From Gigaspora margarita (lineage: Eukaryota > Glomeromycota > Glomeromycetes > Diversisporales > Gigasporaceae), in NCBI GenBank assembly GCA_009809945.1, contig WTPW01000356.1, positions 203,882 to 267,881 of the forward strand: a stretch of 64,000 bases of DNA. Direction: 5' to 3'. This document shows, in pieces, positions 43,840-56,159 of the stretch. Every line of letters begins with the position of its first letter. Position 1 is the first letter of the stretch. The notes below the pieces were generated by a model. The model saw only the letters and a program-made list of their open reading frames with translations, did no database searches and was not told where the DNA came from. The position numbers were made by a program, and so were the translations under genes.

Positions 43840-45730
43840 CAATCTTCGCGATAAGTTCCTGGGATCAGAAGGAGTAAAAGCAATAGCTGATGCATGGTGC
43901 ATGAACATTATTTTGGCCTCTCTGGATCTCAGTAAAAATAGTCTTGGCGATATTTGTTGCAAAAAAAAAAAAAGAAGAAGCATTAGCAGACGTATTTTGC
44001 AAGGAAATTGGAGTTGAAAAGGATGAGCTAAAGCATTCATTTGTGATCAAAAATCTACAGATATTGGTAATTCTGTTGGAATAAGGCCGTTGGTGTCTGT
44101 ATCAAAATGAAATTAGAGTTAAAAAAGAAGAACACAAGGTATTTGTTTATTGCAAAAATTTGCTGTTATGTAGAATGCAAAAAATTTAGATCTTCACAGT
44201 AGTTTCTGGGACCAGAGGGAGGAAAATAACACTATGCTGATCTCTCTGGATCTTGGTAAAAATAGTCACAAAAAAAAAAAAAAAAAAAAAAAAAAGCATT
44301 AGCAGATGTATATTGTAAGACGTTATGAAAATGCTAAAAATTCTGACAGAACATATGATGTTGGACATTGTGATGTAAATGAAATTGGAGTTGAAAAAGA
44401 GGAATATAAAGCATTCATCTATGATCAAAATCTGCAGATATAGTTAATGCAGTTGGATAAAAGCCATTGGTGTCAGCTATCATAATGAAATTGGAGTTGA
44501 AAGAGAAGGACACAAGGCATTTGTTTATTACCAAAATCTGCTAATATGTGGAATGCTGAAATTTATGATCTTCGCATAATTTTCTGGGACTAGATGGAGG
44601 AAGAGTAATAGCAGATGCACATGCAAGAACACTACGTTGACCTCTCTGGACCCCTGGAAGAGATAGTTAATAATAGAAAATGCAAATGGAATATATGATG
44701 TTGTATATTATAATGTAAAGGAAGGAGCATAAAGCATTCATTTATAGTTAAAATCTGCAGATATGGGTAATGCTGTTTGGAATAAAAGCCTTCGATAAAT
44801 AAAATTGGAGTTGGAAAAAGAACACAAGGTATTTTGTTTATTACCAAAAATTTGCGATAGGTGTAGTGCTAAAAGTTTCGATCTTTGCAATAATTTTCTT
44901 GAACTAGAGAAAAAGCAATAGCAGATGCATTTTGCAAGGACACTACATTGACCTCTCTGGACCCTAGTAAAATAGGTTTGTGGCGAAGTGAAAAAGCATT
45001 AGCAGATGTACTTTGCAGAAACGTTAAAATAATGATAGGAACTACTAATAGAAGATATGGGCAGTGCTGTTGAAATAGAAAAGCCATTGGTGTCTGTTAT
45101 CAAAATAAAATTGGAGTTGAAATAGGAGGACACAAGGCATTTGTTTATTACCAAAAATCTGCTGATATGTGTAATGCAAAGAATTTTGATCTTCACAATA
45201 ATTTTCAGGACCAGAGGAAAAAAAGCAATAGCCAATGCATTGTGCAAGAACACTATGTTAACCTCTCAGGATCTGGGAAAAATAGTCATGTAGCGAAGTA
45301 GAAAAGCACCAGCAGTTGTACTTTGCAAGAATGGTACGAGGAAAATGGGAAGTACTGATAGAACGTATTAAATTGGATATTGTGATGAAAAGAAAATTGG
45401 AGTTGAAAAGGATAAAACATAAAACATTTATTCACGATCAAAATTAGCAGAGATGGGTAATGCTATTGGAAATAAAGGCCATGGGTGTCTATTATCATAA
45501 TGAAATAGAGTTGAATAAGATGGACATGAGGCATTTGTTTATTACCAAAAATCTGCTAAAGTTGGTGTCTGTGATCGAAATGGAGTCAGAGTACCAAGAG
45601 ATGTACAACCAGCAGATTATTAAAATAAGTAAAAGGTGAACTCATGATGGAATCAAGAATTTGCCATAGAGTTGAAGACATATTGTAGTATCAGATATAG
45701 AAATCCAAGTGCATACAATATGGATTTAAA
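43840..45730 (+). pseudogene. LRR/Sel1 chimeric repeat gene, decayed (plus copy)
   Basis: There are five degenerate units starting near 43,846, 44,191, 44,569, 44,880 and 45,189, spaced about 310-380 bp apart. Each begins with a ribonuclease-inhibitor-type leucine-rich repeat (DLHNNFLGPEGGKAIADALC-like, followed by KN and a TSLDL-type strand). It then carries one or two Sel1-type repeats (EIGVEKEEHKAFIYDQ-like and KAFVYYQ). The end near 45,660-45,720 carries ELKTYCSIRYRNPSAYNMDL, a C-terminal motif also found in the minus copy. Many stops and shifts prevent any long frame. Both repeat types form protein-interaction solenoids; the role of the protein is unknown. Confidence 0.7.
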
Positions 45731-45924
45731 ACATTTGATATCATCTGATAAATGTTGTTATGCCATATGTAACGCCTAAAGTTTGAATGGGTAAACCATT
45801 CACGAAAGTGGCTGGTATCTACGGCAGTTATCATGTCAGAGATTTTAACTAAGAGAGTGCATTTGATGGTGAATATTCTGACATTTAGTCTTTCATTTGA
45901 TATTTGGCAGGGTAAAAAAAAAAA

Positions 45925-47830
45925 AAAGAGAGAAGGGACGAACCGCATTTTTCAGGTGGAGTAGAAAATAAGGCATACAGACACGTATGCTCATGTGTAT
46001 AAGTGAGGCAGGTGTATAACATCCACACTGCTCTCAAGTTAAGATTGTGTATATAAGTAAGGCGGCTGTGTACACCCCACACTGCTCTCAAGTTAAAATT
46101 GTATGTATAGGTGAGGTGGTATGTACACCCACACCGCTCTCAAACTAAGATTGAAAATAGTAAAAAAAAAAAAGAAAGAAAAGTGCATGTATAAGTAAGG
46201 CGGCTGTGTATACCTACACTGCTCTCAAGTTAGGACTGTGTATATAAGTGAGGCGGGTGTGTACACCCTACACCACTCTCAAGTTAAAGAAAAATGAATG
46301 GTATGAATAAAGCATATGAATGCATATGTCACATGTGTAGATAAATCAAAGCGGCTATGTACACCCCACACTGCTCTTAAGTAATGGTATAGTATATGAA
46401 ACAGGTATTGTAAAATAAGTAAGACGGCTGTGTACACTCCACACTAGAGGTAGTACATGAATCCAGATTTATATTTATATCCGGATGAATCCGAATTTTA
46501 ACTAAATCTGGATTCAATTTTTTGAACAAAATATATTCGGATATAATATAATCTGGATATAATATATAATCCAGATATAATATATAATCTGGATATATTA
46601 TATAATCTGGATATAATATATAATCCGGATATAATATATAATCTGGATTATATATTATATCTGGATTATATATTATATCCAGATTATATATTATATCCGG
46701 ATATAATATGCAATCCGGATATAATATATAATCTGAATTATATACCATATCCAAATAGAGTATGTACATTAGCAAATAAGTAATGTATAATTAGTAAATT
46801 ATGTATATGTAGTAGAGGTATGTACGCGTAATAATGCCCCCCTGTGCGTTATTTTAAAACGCGCATGCGCCTAGAGGTAGTACATGAATCCGGATTTATA
46901 TTTATATCCAGATGAATCTGAATTTTAACTAAATCCGAATTCAGTTTTTTTGAACAAAATATATTCGGATATAATATAATCTGGATACAATATATAATCC
47001 AGATATAATATATAATCCGGATATAATATATAATCCAGATTATATATTATATCCAGATTATATATTATATCCGGATATAATATGCAATATGGATATATTT
47101 ATCAATCCGGATATATGTTATTAATCTGGATATATTTATATCCAGATTTAAATAGGATTAATCCAGATTCATCTTTTTTAATTCTACTTATATCTGGATT
47201 GAAAAAATTCTTGAGGTTCTAACTCTACTCTACACCGCTCTCAAGTAAGGACTGTGTGTATAAGTGAGGCGGGTGTGTACACCCCACACCGCTCTCAAGT
47301 TAAGGAAAATGAACGCGCATGTTCATGAAATGGTATAAATAAAGCATATTAATGCATATGTCATGTGTGTATATAAATCAAAGTGGCTGTGTACACCCCA
47401 CACTGCTCTTAAGTAATAGTATAGTATACGAAACAGGTATTGTAAAAAGGTATAAAAAAGGCATGCAAAACGCATAGGTTCATGCATCAGTACGAGCGAG
47501 GCAGGTGTGAACACTCTACACAGCCGATAAATTACAGTTAGGGAAATGACACATAAAACTACATAAACATGTAGGGTAAAGTAGGTGCATAGATTGAGGC
47601 GGGGTGTACACCCATACCGCTCTCGAGCTAAACTAGGTTTAAAAGATTCAGAAGAGATAAGGAGATTTGACAGGATGTTACGTGAGGTAATTTTACTAAG
47701 TAGGTATGATTATGTTTCTAGGATTAGTTGTATAGTATATATGCAGGCGTGTACAGCAAAGCAGGTGTGTACACCCCACACCGCGTGTAAAGGTGCATCG
47801 AAATCAGGGTCAGCAGTATAGGAATTGATA
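45925..47830 (+). repeat. Composite-element minisatellite GTGTACACCCCACACTGCTC
   Basis: Repeated units read AGGCGGCTGTGTACACCCCA, then CACTGCTCTCAAGTTAAG, separated by variable spacers. The inverse array is at 58,920-60,560. A hAT MITE splits it. Frames here are by-products. Confidence 0.8.
46445..47227. mobile_element. hAT-type MITE H, copy 2
   Basis: The ends and interior match 34,033-34,745, including the internal second start at 46,873. The flanks CTCCACAC (46,437-46,444) and CTCTACAC (47,228-47,235) differ at one base. It is inserted in the minisatellite of the plus composite copy and absent from the minus copy. Confidence 0.88.
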
Positions 47831-47849
47831 AGCAAAAATGCCCAGCTGA

Positions 47850-47945
47850 TAAGTGTGCTGTAGAACCTGCAACAAATAGGGCTAAGCACCGACCTAGATT
47901 CAATGCATCTGACCAAGAAATCTGGTGATAGCCCTGTAAATCATA
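47850..47945. repeat. Related MITE fragment (CAGGGCTATCACCAGATTTC end)
   Basis: The segment around GAACCTGCAACAAATAGGGC and ending GATAGCCCTG resembles the right half of the MITE at 56,311-56,550. It lies in the plus composite copy near its end. Confidence 0.55.
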
Positions 47946-48122
47946 TGGGTATGATTATATTCCTTACAGCTAAGACTGTACGATCCTTGTCAACAATCCC
48001 GTATTGTATTACATATCAACACAGATGTATTGTTGGCCTGTATGAAAGTTCGTGACTATAGGTATAAAGGTCAGTCACGACTGTTGTGTGCGAGGTAGGG
48101 GCACATGACAAGCAATAATAAT

Positions 48123-48584
48123 GATCCCATTGGTGAACGAAGTCACAAGGCGGAACATTATTGTGAGTCACTGGACCTTCCATGTGATAGCAAGTCACGG
48201 GATATGTTCATGACGAAATTGTATTTGAGTAACCTGATGATCTGTATTGATCTTTGTTCTTTGAGTTTTCTGCTCGACATTTTGTCCAGCTATCCCCCTA
48301 CCACGCCCGGAAAAGAAGGAAAATGAATAGAGAACAGGGATACATTATTACAAATTACTAGAATTTAGAAAAAAAATGAAGAGAAGAAGAAAAGCCTAAA
48401 CTATGATGCTCAAAAAGGTCTGCTCACATGACCTCCTGCAGCTTGTTCTGCGACCCTATCCCATATTGTATTATGTATCAACACAGATGTATTGTTGGCC
48501 TGTATAAAAGGACGTGACTATAGGTATAAAGGTTGGTCACGACTGTTGTGTGCGAGGTAGGGGCACATGAAGAGCAATAATAAT
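48123..48584 (+). repeat. Composite module, complete copy (462 bp)
   Basis: It starts GATCCCATTGGTGAACGAAG and ends GAGCAATAATAAT. It contains two TATA-like motifs, TATAAAAG (48,503-48,510) and TATAAAGG (48,525-48,532), shortly before GGTCACGACTGTTGTGTG. It resembles a small LTR or promoter module. The homologous inverted module is at 58,201-58,654. Confidence 0.75.
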
Positions 48585-49120
48585 ATAAAATTTCAATTCC
48601 TATTCTTTGGCAAGGTCCATTTTCATTCAAACGAAGCTTTATTTATTTCAAATTATTTTTCAACAAAAATTTGTTTTTAAAAAAATTTCAATTCCTATTC
48701 TTTGGCAAGATTCATTTTCATTAAACAAAGCCTTTATTCATTTCTAATTATTTTTCAATGAAAATACGGTTTTAAAAAAATTGTGTAACATTTCAATTCC
48801 TATTCTTTGGCAAGATCTTTTTTTCATTCAAACGAAGCCTTTATTCATTTCTAATTATTTTTCAACAAAAATGATTAGTTTTTAAAAAATTGTATAAAAC
48901 TTAAATTCCTATTCTTTGGCAAGATCCATTTTCGTTCAAACAAAGGATTTATTCATTTCTAATTATTTTTCGTATTTTGTCAAAGACGAAAAATTCGTTT
49001 TTAAAAAATTAAACTAAATTCGATTTCTATTCTTTGGCAAGATCCATTTTTGTGCAAACGAAAGCATTTATTTATTTCTAATTATTTTTCGTTTCTTGTC
49101 TAAGATGAAAAATATATAAA
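48585..49120 (+). repeat. Tandem repeat T, remaining units
   Basis: There are about five units of 105-115 bp (CAATTCCTATTCTTTGGCAA, then CCATTTTCATTCAAACGAAG, then TTTATTCATTTCTAATTA). The array is split on its left by the composite element and bounded on its right by the Helitron-like element. Confidence 0.88.
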
Positions 49121-49125
49121 TAATA

Positions 49126-52100
49126 TCTAATACTATATATTAAAAGCGTATCGTGTGCCAGGCACCCTTAAAATTACATTTTTGATGCATGTTATGTTTT
49201 AATCAAGTTATATCCTGTAAAAGCTATGATGGCATTAAATTAGGGTGCTTAAACTACCTTTTGACATATAATCCTGTTTATGACATGATTTGAGCATCAA
49301 CTGACTTTTAATTTTTTGTCCATGTATATGTAAATATCGTAATATTATAATTAAATCATTACTTTTATCAGATTAAAAATTTTTTTTTTACCATTACGAT
49401 CACATTAAATGTGGAGGGATGTTCCGTTCAACTTTTTGGTAGGCTATATTTTTCCTGTTAAGAAGTTATTATAGTATCGTTAACTTTTTTTCATGGTGAG
49501 AAGCTATGTAATTTTATGCGGTTTAATAATCTATATTTTAGTATTAGATGCACTTTAGTGTATTTTGTAGTTATTGCATGTTACTGTATAAATTTTTTTT
49601 TAATTTCTTGACATTACCAGGATAATCATGTTTTGTGTCATGGAAGGCGGTAAGGATGGTTTCCCTTTATTGATCTCACTGCTTATTCTGATTTTTTAAA
49701 AATCCTATTTTAATTGGAGTAATGATTTTTGTTTGTTCATTTTTGGAAAGAATAGTTGTCATTTAAAGTAAGGACGTTTTCAAATATTGATCATTATGCA
49801 GTATTTTTGTAATTTGTGACTATTGTGCCATTTTCGAACATTCATTGTTAACTCTGTAATTTCATTATTTTTTTTTACATGTCACACATGATCATACTGA
49901 TCTTGCATGGCATCAAATGTCGCACAGCTATTGTGTTTATAATAAATGTTTAACTACATATTGTGGTTATCAGNATAGCAAGTAAGTTTTGGAACAAAAT
50001 TTTCACAGTAACATGATAGAAATTACAATAATTCCAACTTACCTTAACGAATAAGTTTGTAACATAATATTTTACCACACACTGTGTTCATTGGAAAAGC
50101 AAGTACTGGAGTAAGCTCTGCAACAGAATTTCTTACAGTAACACACAATAGAAATTATGTTAATTCTGATGCAAATAATAGTTTCAACCAAATGCTATAG
50201 TCACCAGAATAGCAAGTTCTGCAACAGAATTTTTATGGTACCTCATAATAGAAACATGATAATTCCAATACAAACTAATTCACATACTGTGTTATTAGAA
50301 TAGCAAGTAAGTTTTGTAACAATTTTAAGTAACTCTTAATAAAAATTACAATAACTCAATTACAAACTAACTCAATTCTAACTACATAGAAATCATGATA
50401 ATTCCAATACAACTAACTTAACCTTAATTATACTATAGTTACTAGAATAGCAAGCTCTGCAACAGAATTTTTTACAGTAAGTCAAGGTAGGAATCACAAT
50501 AATTCCTATGCAAACCAATTCGATCTTAACTACATATTGTAATCACCAAAATAGCAAGATGTTAATTTCAATGCAAATTAACTTAATATTAATTGTAATA
50601 TACCATTCAAGCTTAATTATATACTATGTATTACCAAAATTTTTACAATGACTCATAATAGAAGTTATTATAAATTTAATGCAACTAACTCAATTTTAAC
50701 CAAATATTGTAGTCACTGGTTAGAAAGTTCTATAACAGAATTTTACAGTAATATAGAAATCAAGATAATTCCAATGCAAACTAACTCAATCTTAACTGCA
50801 AACTATAGTCACTGGAGTAGTAAGGTTTGTAATAAAATTTTTTATAGTTACTTATAATAGAAATTATAAAAATTCCAATACAAACTAACTCAACCTTAAC
50901 TATAGAAGCATGTAATTCTATTGCAAACTAACTTAATCACATACTGCAGTTACTAGAATGCTGACAGAATTTTTTACCCATAATAAAAATCATGATAATT
51001 CTAATACAAATTAACTCAATCTTAACTATACTGTGCTACTGGAATAATGAGTAAAGTTCTGTAACAATTTTTTATAATAACTCTCAATAGAATCACAATA
51101 ATTTTAATATAAACTAATGCAGTTTAAACTATATAGAAAACACAATAATTCCAATGCAAGTTAACTCAAGTCATGCAACAGAATTTTTTACTGTAACTTA
51201 GTAGAAATTGTGATAATTCCAATACAAACTATGTGTTAATGGAATATCAATTTTATAACAATTTTTCAATAAACCATGATAATATTATTATAATTTCAAT
51301 AAAAACTAAACTTAAACTACATACTATGGTTATTGGAGTAGCAAGTAAGTTCTATAACAAAACTTTACACCAGTATTAAATAATAAAATCACAAAAATTC
51401 TAATGCAAACTATCTCAACCTTGGTTACCAGAATGGAAGATACTGCTAAGTTTTGTAACAGAATTTTTTTACAGTAACTTACTACAGAAATTACAATAAT
51501 TCTAATTCAAGCTAATTCAACCTTAACTATAATAATTTAATGCAAATTAATCTGCATACTGTGACCACAAAAATACCACAAGAATAGTGAGTTCTATAAT
51601 GGATTTTTTTACAGTAATTCATAGTAGAAGTAATGACAAAGTAACTTGATTTTAACTACATATTCCTAAGATAGTAAATTCTGTAATATAATTTTTTTTA
51701 TAGTAACTTATAATAACAATCATAATAATTCAATATAAATTAACTCAACCTTATCACTATACTGCATTGGTGAGTAAGTTATATAATGAAATTGTTTACA
51801 GTAGCTCTTAGTAAAGTTATAATAATTCAAATACAAACTAACTCAGCTACATATTATCACTAGAATTGCAACTAATTTTTATAATAAAATTTTATATGAT
51901 AACAATATATTTTTGATAATTCTAATGCAAACTAACTCAAATTTAACCACATAATGTTGTTATCAAGAATTTCTATAACAATATTTTTGCAGTAACTCAT
52001 AATAAAATCACAATAATTCCAATGTGAACTAACCTTCTTAGCTGCATACTATGGCCACAGTAAATAAGTCTTTAACAGAAATTTTTATAGTAACTCTCAG

Positions 52101-53063
52101 CAAAAATTATGATAATTTTAATACAAACTACCTCAATTTTAACTATATAAAAATTACAATAATTCCAATGCAAATTAATTCAGCCTTAATTACATACTAT
52201 GGTTAATAGAACTTTACAATACTTTTAATGAAAAGCAACTCAGCCTTAACTGCATACTATGATCATATTGGAATAGTAAGTAAATTCTGCAATAATTTTT
52301 TTAAAAGTAGTTCAACAATTGCAATTAAAGTAGTTCTAATACAAACTAACTCAATCTAAACTAATATAAATCATGATAATTTAAATACAAACTGACTCAA
52401 CTTTAACTGCATATTGTAGTTAGCATAATAGCGATTCTGTAGATAAATTTTTTAACTTATAGTAGAAATTACAATAATTTTAATGCAAACTTATTCAACC
52501 TGATCATATATTGTGGTCATGGAATGCCAGTAAGCTTGTAACAAAATTTTATAGTAACATAATAATTTCAATGCAAACCTCAACCACTATATACTGCATT
52601 TGTAGAAATTTTTTTTATAGTAGCTCATGATAAAAATTACAATAATTCTATTACAAACCAACTCAATCCTATATCACTGGAATAACAAGTAAGTATTGTA
52701 ACAAAACATTTTATGATAACTCATGGTAGAAACCATAATCATTCTGATGCAAACTAAACCAACCTTAATTACATATTGTAGTCACCAGAATTGCGAGTTC
52801 TATAATAAAATTTTTTAAGTAACTCATGATATAAACTATGATAATTTCAATACAAACTTAACCACTATGTGTACTATGTTGTTAGTGTAAGTTCTTTGAC
52901 TGAATTTTTATAATAAATCTTAATATAAATCATGATAATTCCAATTCAAACTAACTTAATCTTTATCAGATACTATGTGTATCTCAATTGTTTGGTAACT
53001 TACTAATATATTAAAAACTATTAAATAAGATAGGTGGTGTGTAAGCACCACCTGTCGTGCTAG
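49126..53063 (+). mobile_element. Helitron-like non-autonomous element
   Basis: The 5' end is TCTAATACTATATATTAAAA after an A (49,125). The 3' end has an 8-bp perfect hairpin AGGTGGTG / CACCACCT (53,032-53,053, loop TGTAAG), then six bases and CTAG (53,060-53,063) followed by T. Start TC, end CTRR, insertion between A and T and no target duplication are the Helitron signature. The hairpin-to-CTAG distance is a little short. The first 50 bases also hold GTGCCaGGCAC. No Rep/helicase frame is seen; the interior is mostly a degenerate satellite. Confidence 0.72.
49940..52990 (+). repeat. Degenerate satellite of about 110 bp inside the Helitron-like element
   Basis: Roughly 25-28 diverged units contain AATAATTCCAATGCAAAC, then TAACTCAACCTTAACTAC, then ATACTGTGGTCACTGGAATA and GCAAGTAAGTTCTGTAACAG with AATTTTTTACAGTAACTC. 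Many units are shortened by internal deletions. A single N is at 49,974. Confidence 0.85.
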
Positions 53064-53449
53064 TAAACATATAAAATTTTTTACTTGGATTTCATTTATC
53101 ATAATTCTTCATGCATTTTTGACAAATATTAATAATATCTGGAATCCTAACCTGAGTTTTATTTTTAAACCAGTCGACAAATTCATGATCATATTAACTA
53201 TTTTAATAGCGGCACCTGTTCGAGTAATATATTTGTTATAAAAGTCTAATTTATATTGATTCCTTTTTTACATTTCTTGTTAAGGTTTATTGGTTGGCAT
53301 GAACAGTTTTTTCTATAAATTTTCGTACAAACTAAGCACACCAAACACGTTAGACAAGCATTCAAACAAAAATTTAAAATTGTTGATATTATTGTTGTGA
53401 CAATCGCAAAATGATTATTATTATACAAAAATAGATTATTTTATTATAC
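53064..53449. other. Short stretch right of the Helitron-like element
   Basis: A 60-aa minus-strand frame at 53,246-53,428 has a cysteine-containing hydrophobic centre but no recognised domain. I do not call it a gene. Confidence 0.5.
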
Positions 53450-53584
53450 AGATCATGCTGAAATTATAAACTTAATCAAATCGGCCGAAACATCATTCGG
53501 TCAATTTTTATCAGGTGTTCCAGGAATTATAAAAATAGCAGTAAGCATAATTGACACTGAAACGGATAAACTTCCGGAAAAATA
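53450..53584 (+). pseudogene. Coding fragment with EIINLI....FGQFLSGVPGI, plus copy
   Basis: An exon-like fragment is preceded by TTATTATACAG, which could be a 3' splice site. It encodes HAEIINLIKSAETSFGQFLS then GVPGIIKIAV and ends at a TAG (53,582-53,584). The DNA is about four-fifths identical by eye to 43,250-43,325 in the opposite orientation. The product is unknown. Confidence 0.45.
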
Positions 53585-53708
53585 GTAACTAAAATTGTGC
53601 CAGGAATTACTATAAGCAGTTGCATTTGAGATGTACGGCATTGGCTGGTGGTCAGTGTGAAATCGTAAATAATCGAATTTAGAGATTATTATGAAAATGC
53701 CAGAGGGA

Positions 53709-54472
53709 CATCGGGAAAATAAATAAGGCGCAGATCTGCACAAATCTGCGATCCTGAAGAATTTTAATAAATTTTGCAATTTCCTGTAATCCAGTAGTCC
53801 AAACTTAACGATTTTGGTGCCATTCGATTCGTCCCGATGAGCCGGATCGAATGGTACCAAATTTATTGAATTTCAATCACTAGAACACAATAAAAGCCCA
53901 GTTGAGTAAATTTTATAAACATCGAACGATCTTGCCAATCAGTGGTCCAAATTTAATTATTTTGGTACCATTCGATTCCTCTCGATGAGACGGTTCGAAC
54001 AGTACCAAAAATGTCAAAATTGGATCACTGGTTAACAAGTTATTCGCAAAAAACTATTTGCGGCGCAGTTCTGTGCAGAAATTTAAATTTCTTTTTTAAA
54101 TTTCTGCGCAGAACTGTGCCGCAAATTATTTTTTGCGAATAACTTGTTAACCAGTGATTCAATTTTGACGTTTTTGGTACCGTTTGAACCATCTCATCAA
54201 GAGGAATCGAATGGTACCAAAACAATTAAATTTGGACACTGGTTGGCAAGATCGTTCGATGTTTATAAAATTTACTTAACTGGGCTTTTCTTGTGTTATA
54301 ATAGTTGAAATTTAACGATTTTGATACCATCCGATCTGGCTCATCGAGCGAATCGAATGGTACCAAAATCGTTAAGTTTGGACCGCTAGATCACAAGTTA
54401 TTGCAAAATTTGTTAAAATTTTTCAGGGTCGCAGATTTGTACAGATCTGCGCCTTATTTATTTTCCCGATGG
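53709..54472. repeat. Large near-perfect palindrome (two arms of about 380 bp)
   Basis: The left arm starts CATCGGGAAAATAAATAAGG and the right arm ends with its inverse. The arms converge on a central AT-rich loop near 54,088 between GCAGAAATTTAAATTTC and its inverse. Paired blocks run through GGTACCATTCGATTC, TTATAAACATCGAACGATC and CGCAGTTCTGTGCAGAA. Frames on either strand are mirrored and not genes. It is either a foldback MITE or a source of double-stranded RNA. Confidence 0.88.
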
Positions 54473-54479
54473 AAGAGAC

Positions 54480-56155
54480 CAGGTCTCGAAATGGCTTACT
54501 TCTTGTAGCGGCAATGGTGGCTCTTAATGCCGTTGCTGTAGTCAATTTACTTTTACCTTGTGGTTACCTGTTCTGATTCTGACCAGAACCTTGTAAAAAA
54601 AGTGGTATGGGTAGTGGTACAAGTTGGTGTCAGAAATGATTAAAATGGCATGGATCATGTGGTATATACAGGAACATTTCACAGAATGGCACGGTAAAAA
54701 TGGCACAGACATTACGGTAAAGAGTGTCACGTAATATCATGTCATATGAAATAGCGCATTCAGATGGCACCTATGTGTACGTTATACACATGTTGGCTCG
54801 TTTCGTGGAGAGCAAAAGATCATAAGTGATTTTTTTTAAAAAAAAAGAGCAATATCTTATGATGTCACTGATGAAGCTTCTTTATGTGTCTTAACAAAAA
54901 AAATTCTTTACAAAATTTTAATTCATATGCAGTTAGCTTGTTAATCTTATATTGATTACTTATATAAATTTATGGTTTAATTGTTAATCCACATCGTTAT
55001 CGCTTTGGCACGTGAATTTACGTTTATTACCTGTGCCAAATCCCACGCTGATTCGACTAGTAAACTGCTGTAAAACCCAAGCCATTTATAGTCCATTTGG
55101 CTCGGGCATACAGTTCTACATGGTCCACAGAATCTGTACCAATCCAGACCATACCCGTACAAATCTGAATCATGACCCATGCTAATCCGGTTCAATTTTC
55201 TTATAGTGGAGATAATAGTAGTTACTGTCTTACGGAAGGTGATTTTACACTGATTTTCACATGCTCCCATTCCTTCAGTGCTGTACTCGTGATTGCCTAG
55301 CCCCAAAGTGTTTGGCTCCTGCTTATAGATTGGAATCGCCTAAAGTTTTTCTTTAATTGTTTAATCATTTAACCATTTAATCATTTAATTTGGCCAGCAT
55401 TCAAATAATTCTGGCCTACGACCAACATAATTCTGACCATAACTATGGAAGCAATTTATAAACGGTCAAATAATTCCAATCTCTACCTCTGCTTAGCGCA
55501 TGCACTTATTTGTGTGAGTGATACAAACCCAAAATAGGACAGAAAATGTAAAATATGATGATTCCAGATCAGTGAGCAAAGCGAAGAAAAACACAAAAAA
55601 AAAGAAAAAGAGAAAATACAAGAAACGAGTATTTAAACCTGTCTTGGGGCACTAATTGAAAATGATGGGAATAAAATTTTACATATAAATCCAAATTATT
55701 TATTACTATAGCCTCTAACCCTAACGTCCTATCCCTAACCTTTTAATTTCACGAACTTAGTTTATTTTTATGTCGAATTTTCTTTTTGGGTTTGTTTTAC
55801 TTGCAAAAATAAGTATTCTGCCTGCTTAGCCACCTTTTCGATCTGTTGACCATGCATTCACTCATATGCACATAAATGTTATACTTGAGAACACCCTTAA
55901 TGTGGTAGACTATTGATACCATATCTGATTTATGTGTTTATTAATGTTTGGTTATTAAGATAATAAATTTGGTCTTTATATCAAGGGTCCTAATTTCCCA
56001 CCACTTTTGATTTTATGTTTATTCTTTACGATTTTTTACAAGGTCCACCAGTTTGACCACAAAAATTATGGGCGCATGGCATCGCTGATCCTCTGATGCA
56101 AAACCTGCCTACATTTTTGATACTCGTGCGCCTACTTTTTATACATGATCATGAA
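54480..56155. other. Non-genic stretch
   Basis: A 109-aa minus-strand frame (54,977-55,306) has no recognised domain and several low-complexity parts; it is not called. The phrases CTCTAACCCTAACGTCC and TATCCCTAACC near 55,710-55,740 are telomere-like but isolated. There is no other structure. Confidence 0.5.
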
Positions 56156-56159
56156 AAAT

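Larger units (their letters stand above)
43538..48584 (+). mobile_element. Composite LRR/Sel1 element, plus-strand copy
   Basis: Order: module start (43,538-43,725), LRR/Sel1 repeat pseudogene (43,840-45,730), minisatellite (45,925-47,830), module end (about 47,990-48,122) and a complete 462-bp module (48,123-48,584). A second copy with the same order lies inverted at 58,201-62,861. The insertion splits tandem repeat T between TTGT and ATAAAA without a clear duplication. The element starts with a hairpin-forming GATCCCGC...GAACGAAGTCAC...GGCGG and ends CAATAATAAT. A hAT MITE (46,445-47,227) is a later insertion. Confidence 0.8.

Noticed and set aside
43538..48584. Helitron or classic LTR element as explanation of the composite unit
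   Set aside because: The ends lack TC...CTRR and the inner modules are not arranged as two terminal LTRs; one module is split and one is complete at the same end.
54977..55306. 109-aa minus-strand ORF
   Set aside because: No domain, no duplicate and composition similar to the surrounding non-coding DNA; insufficient support.
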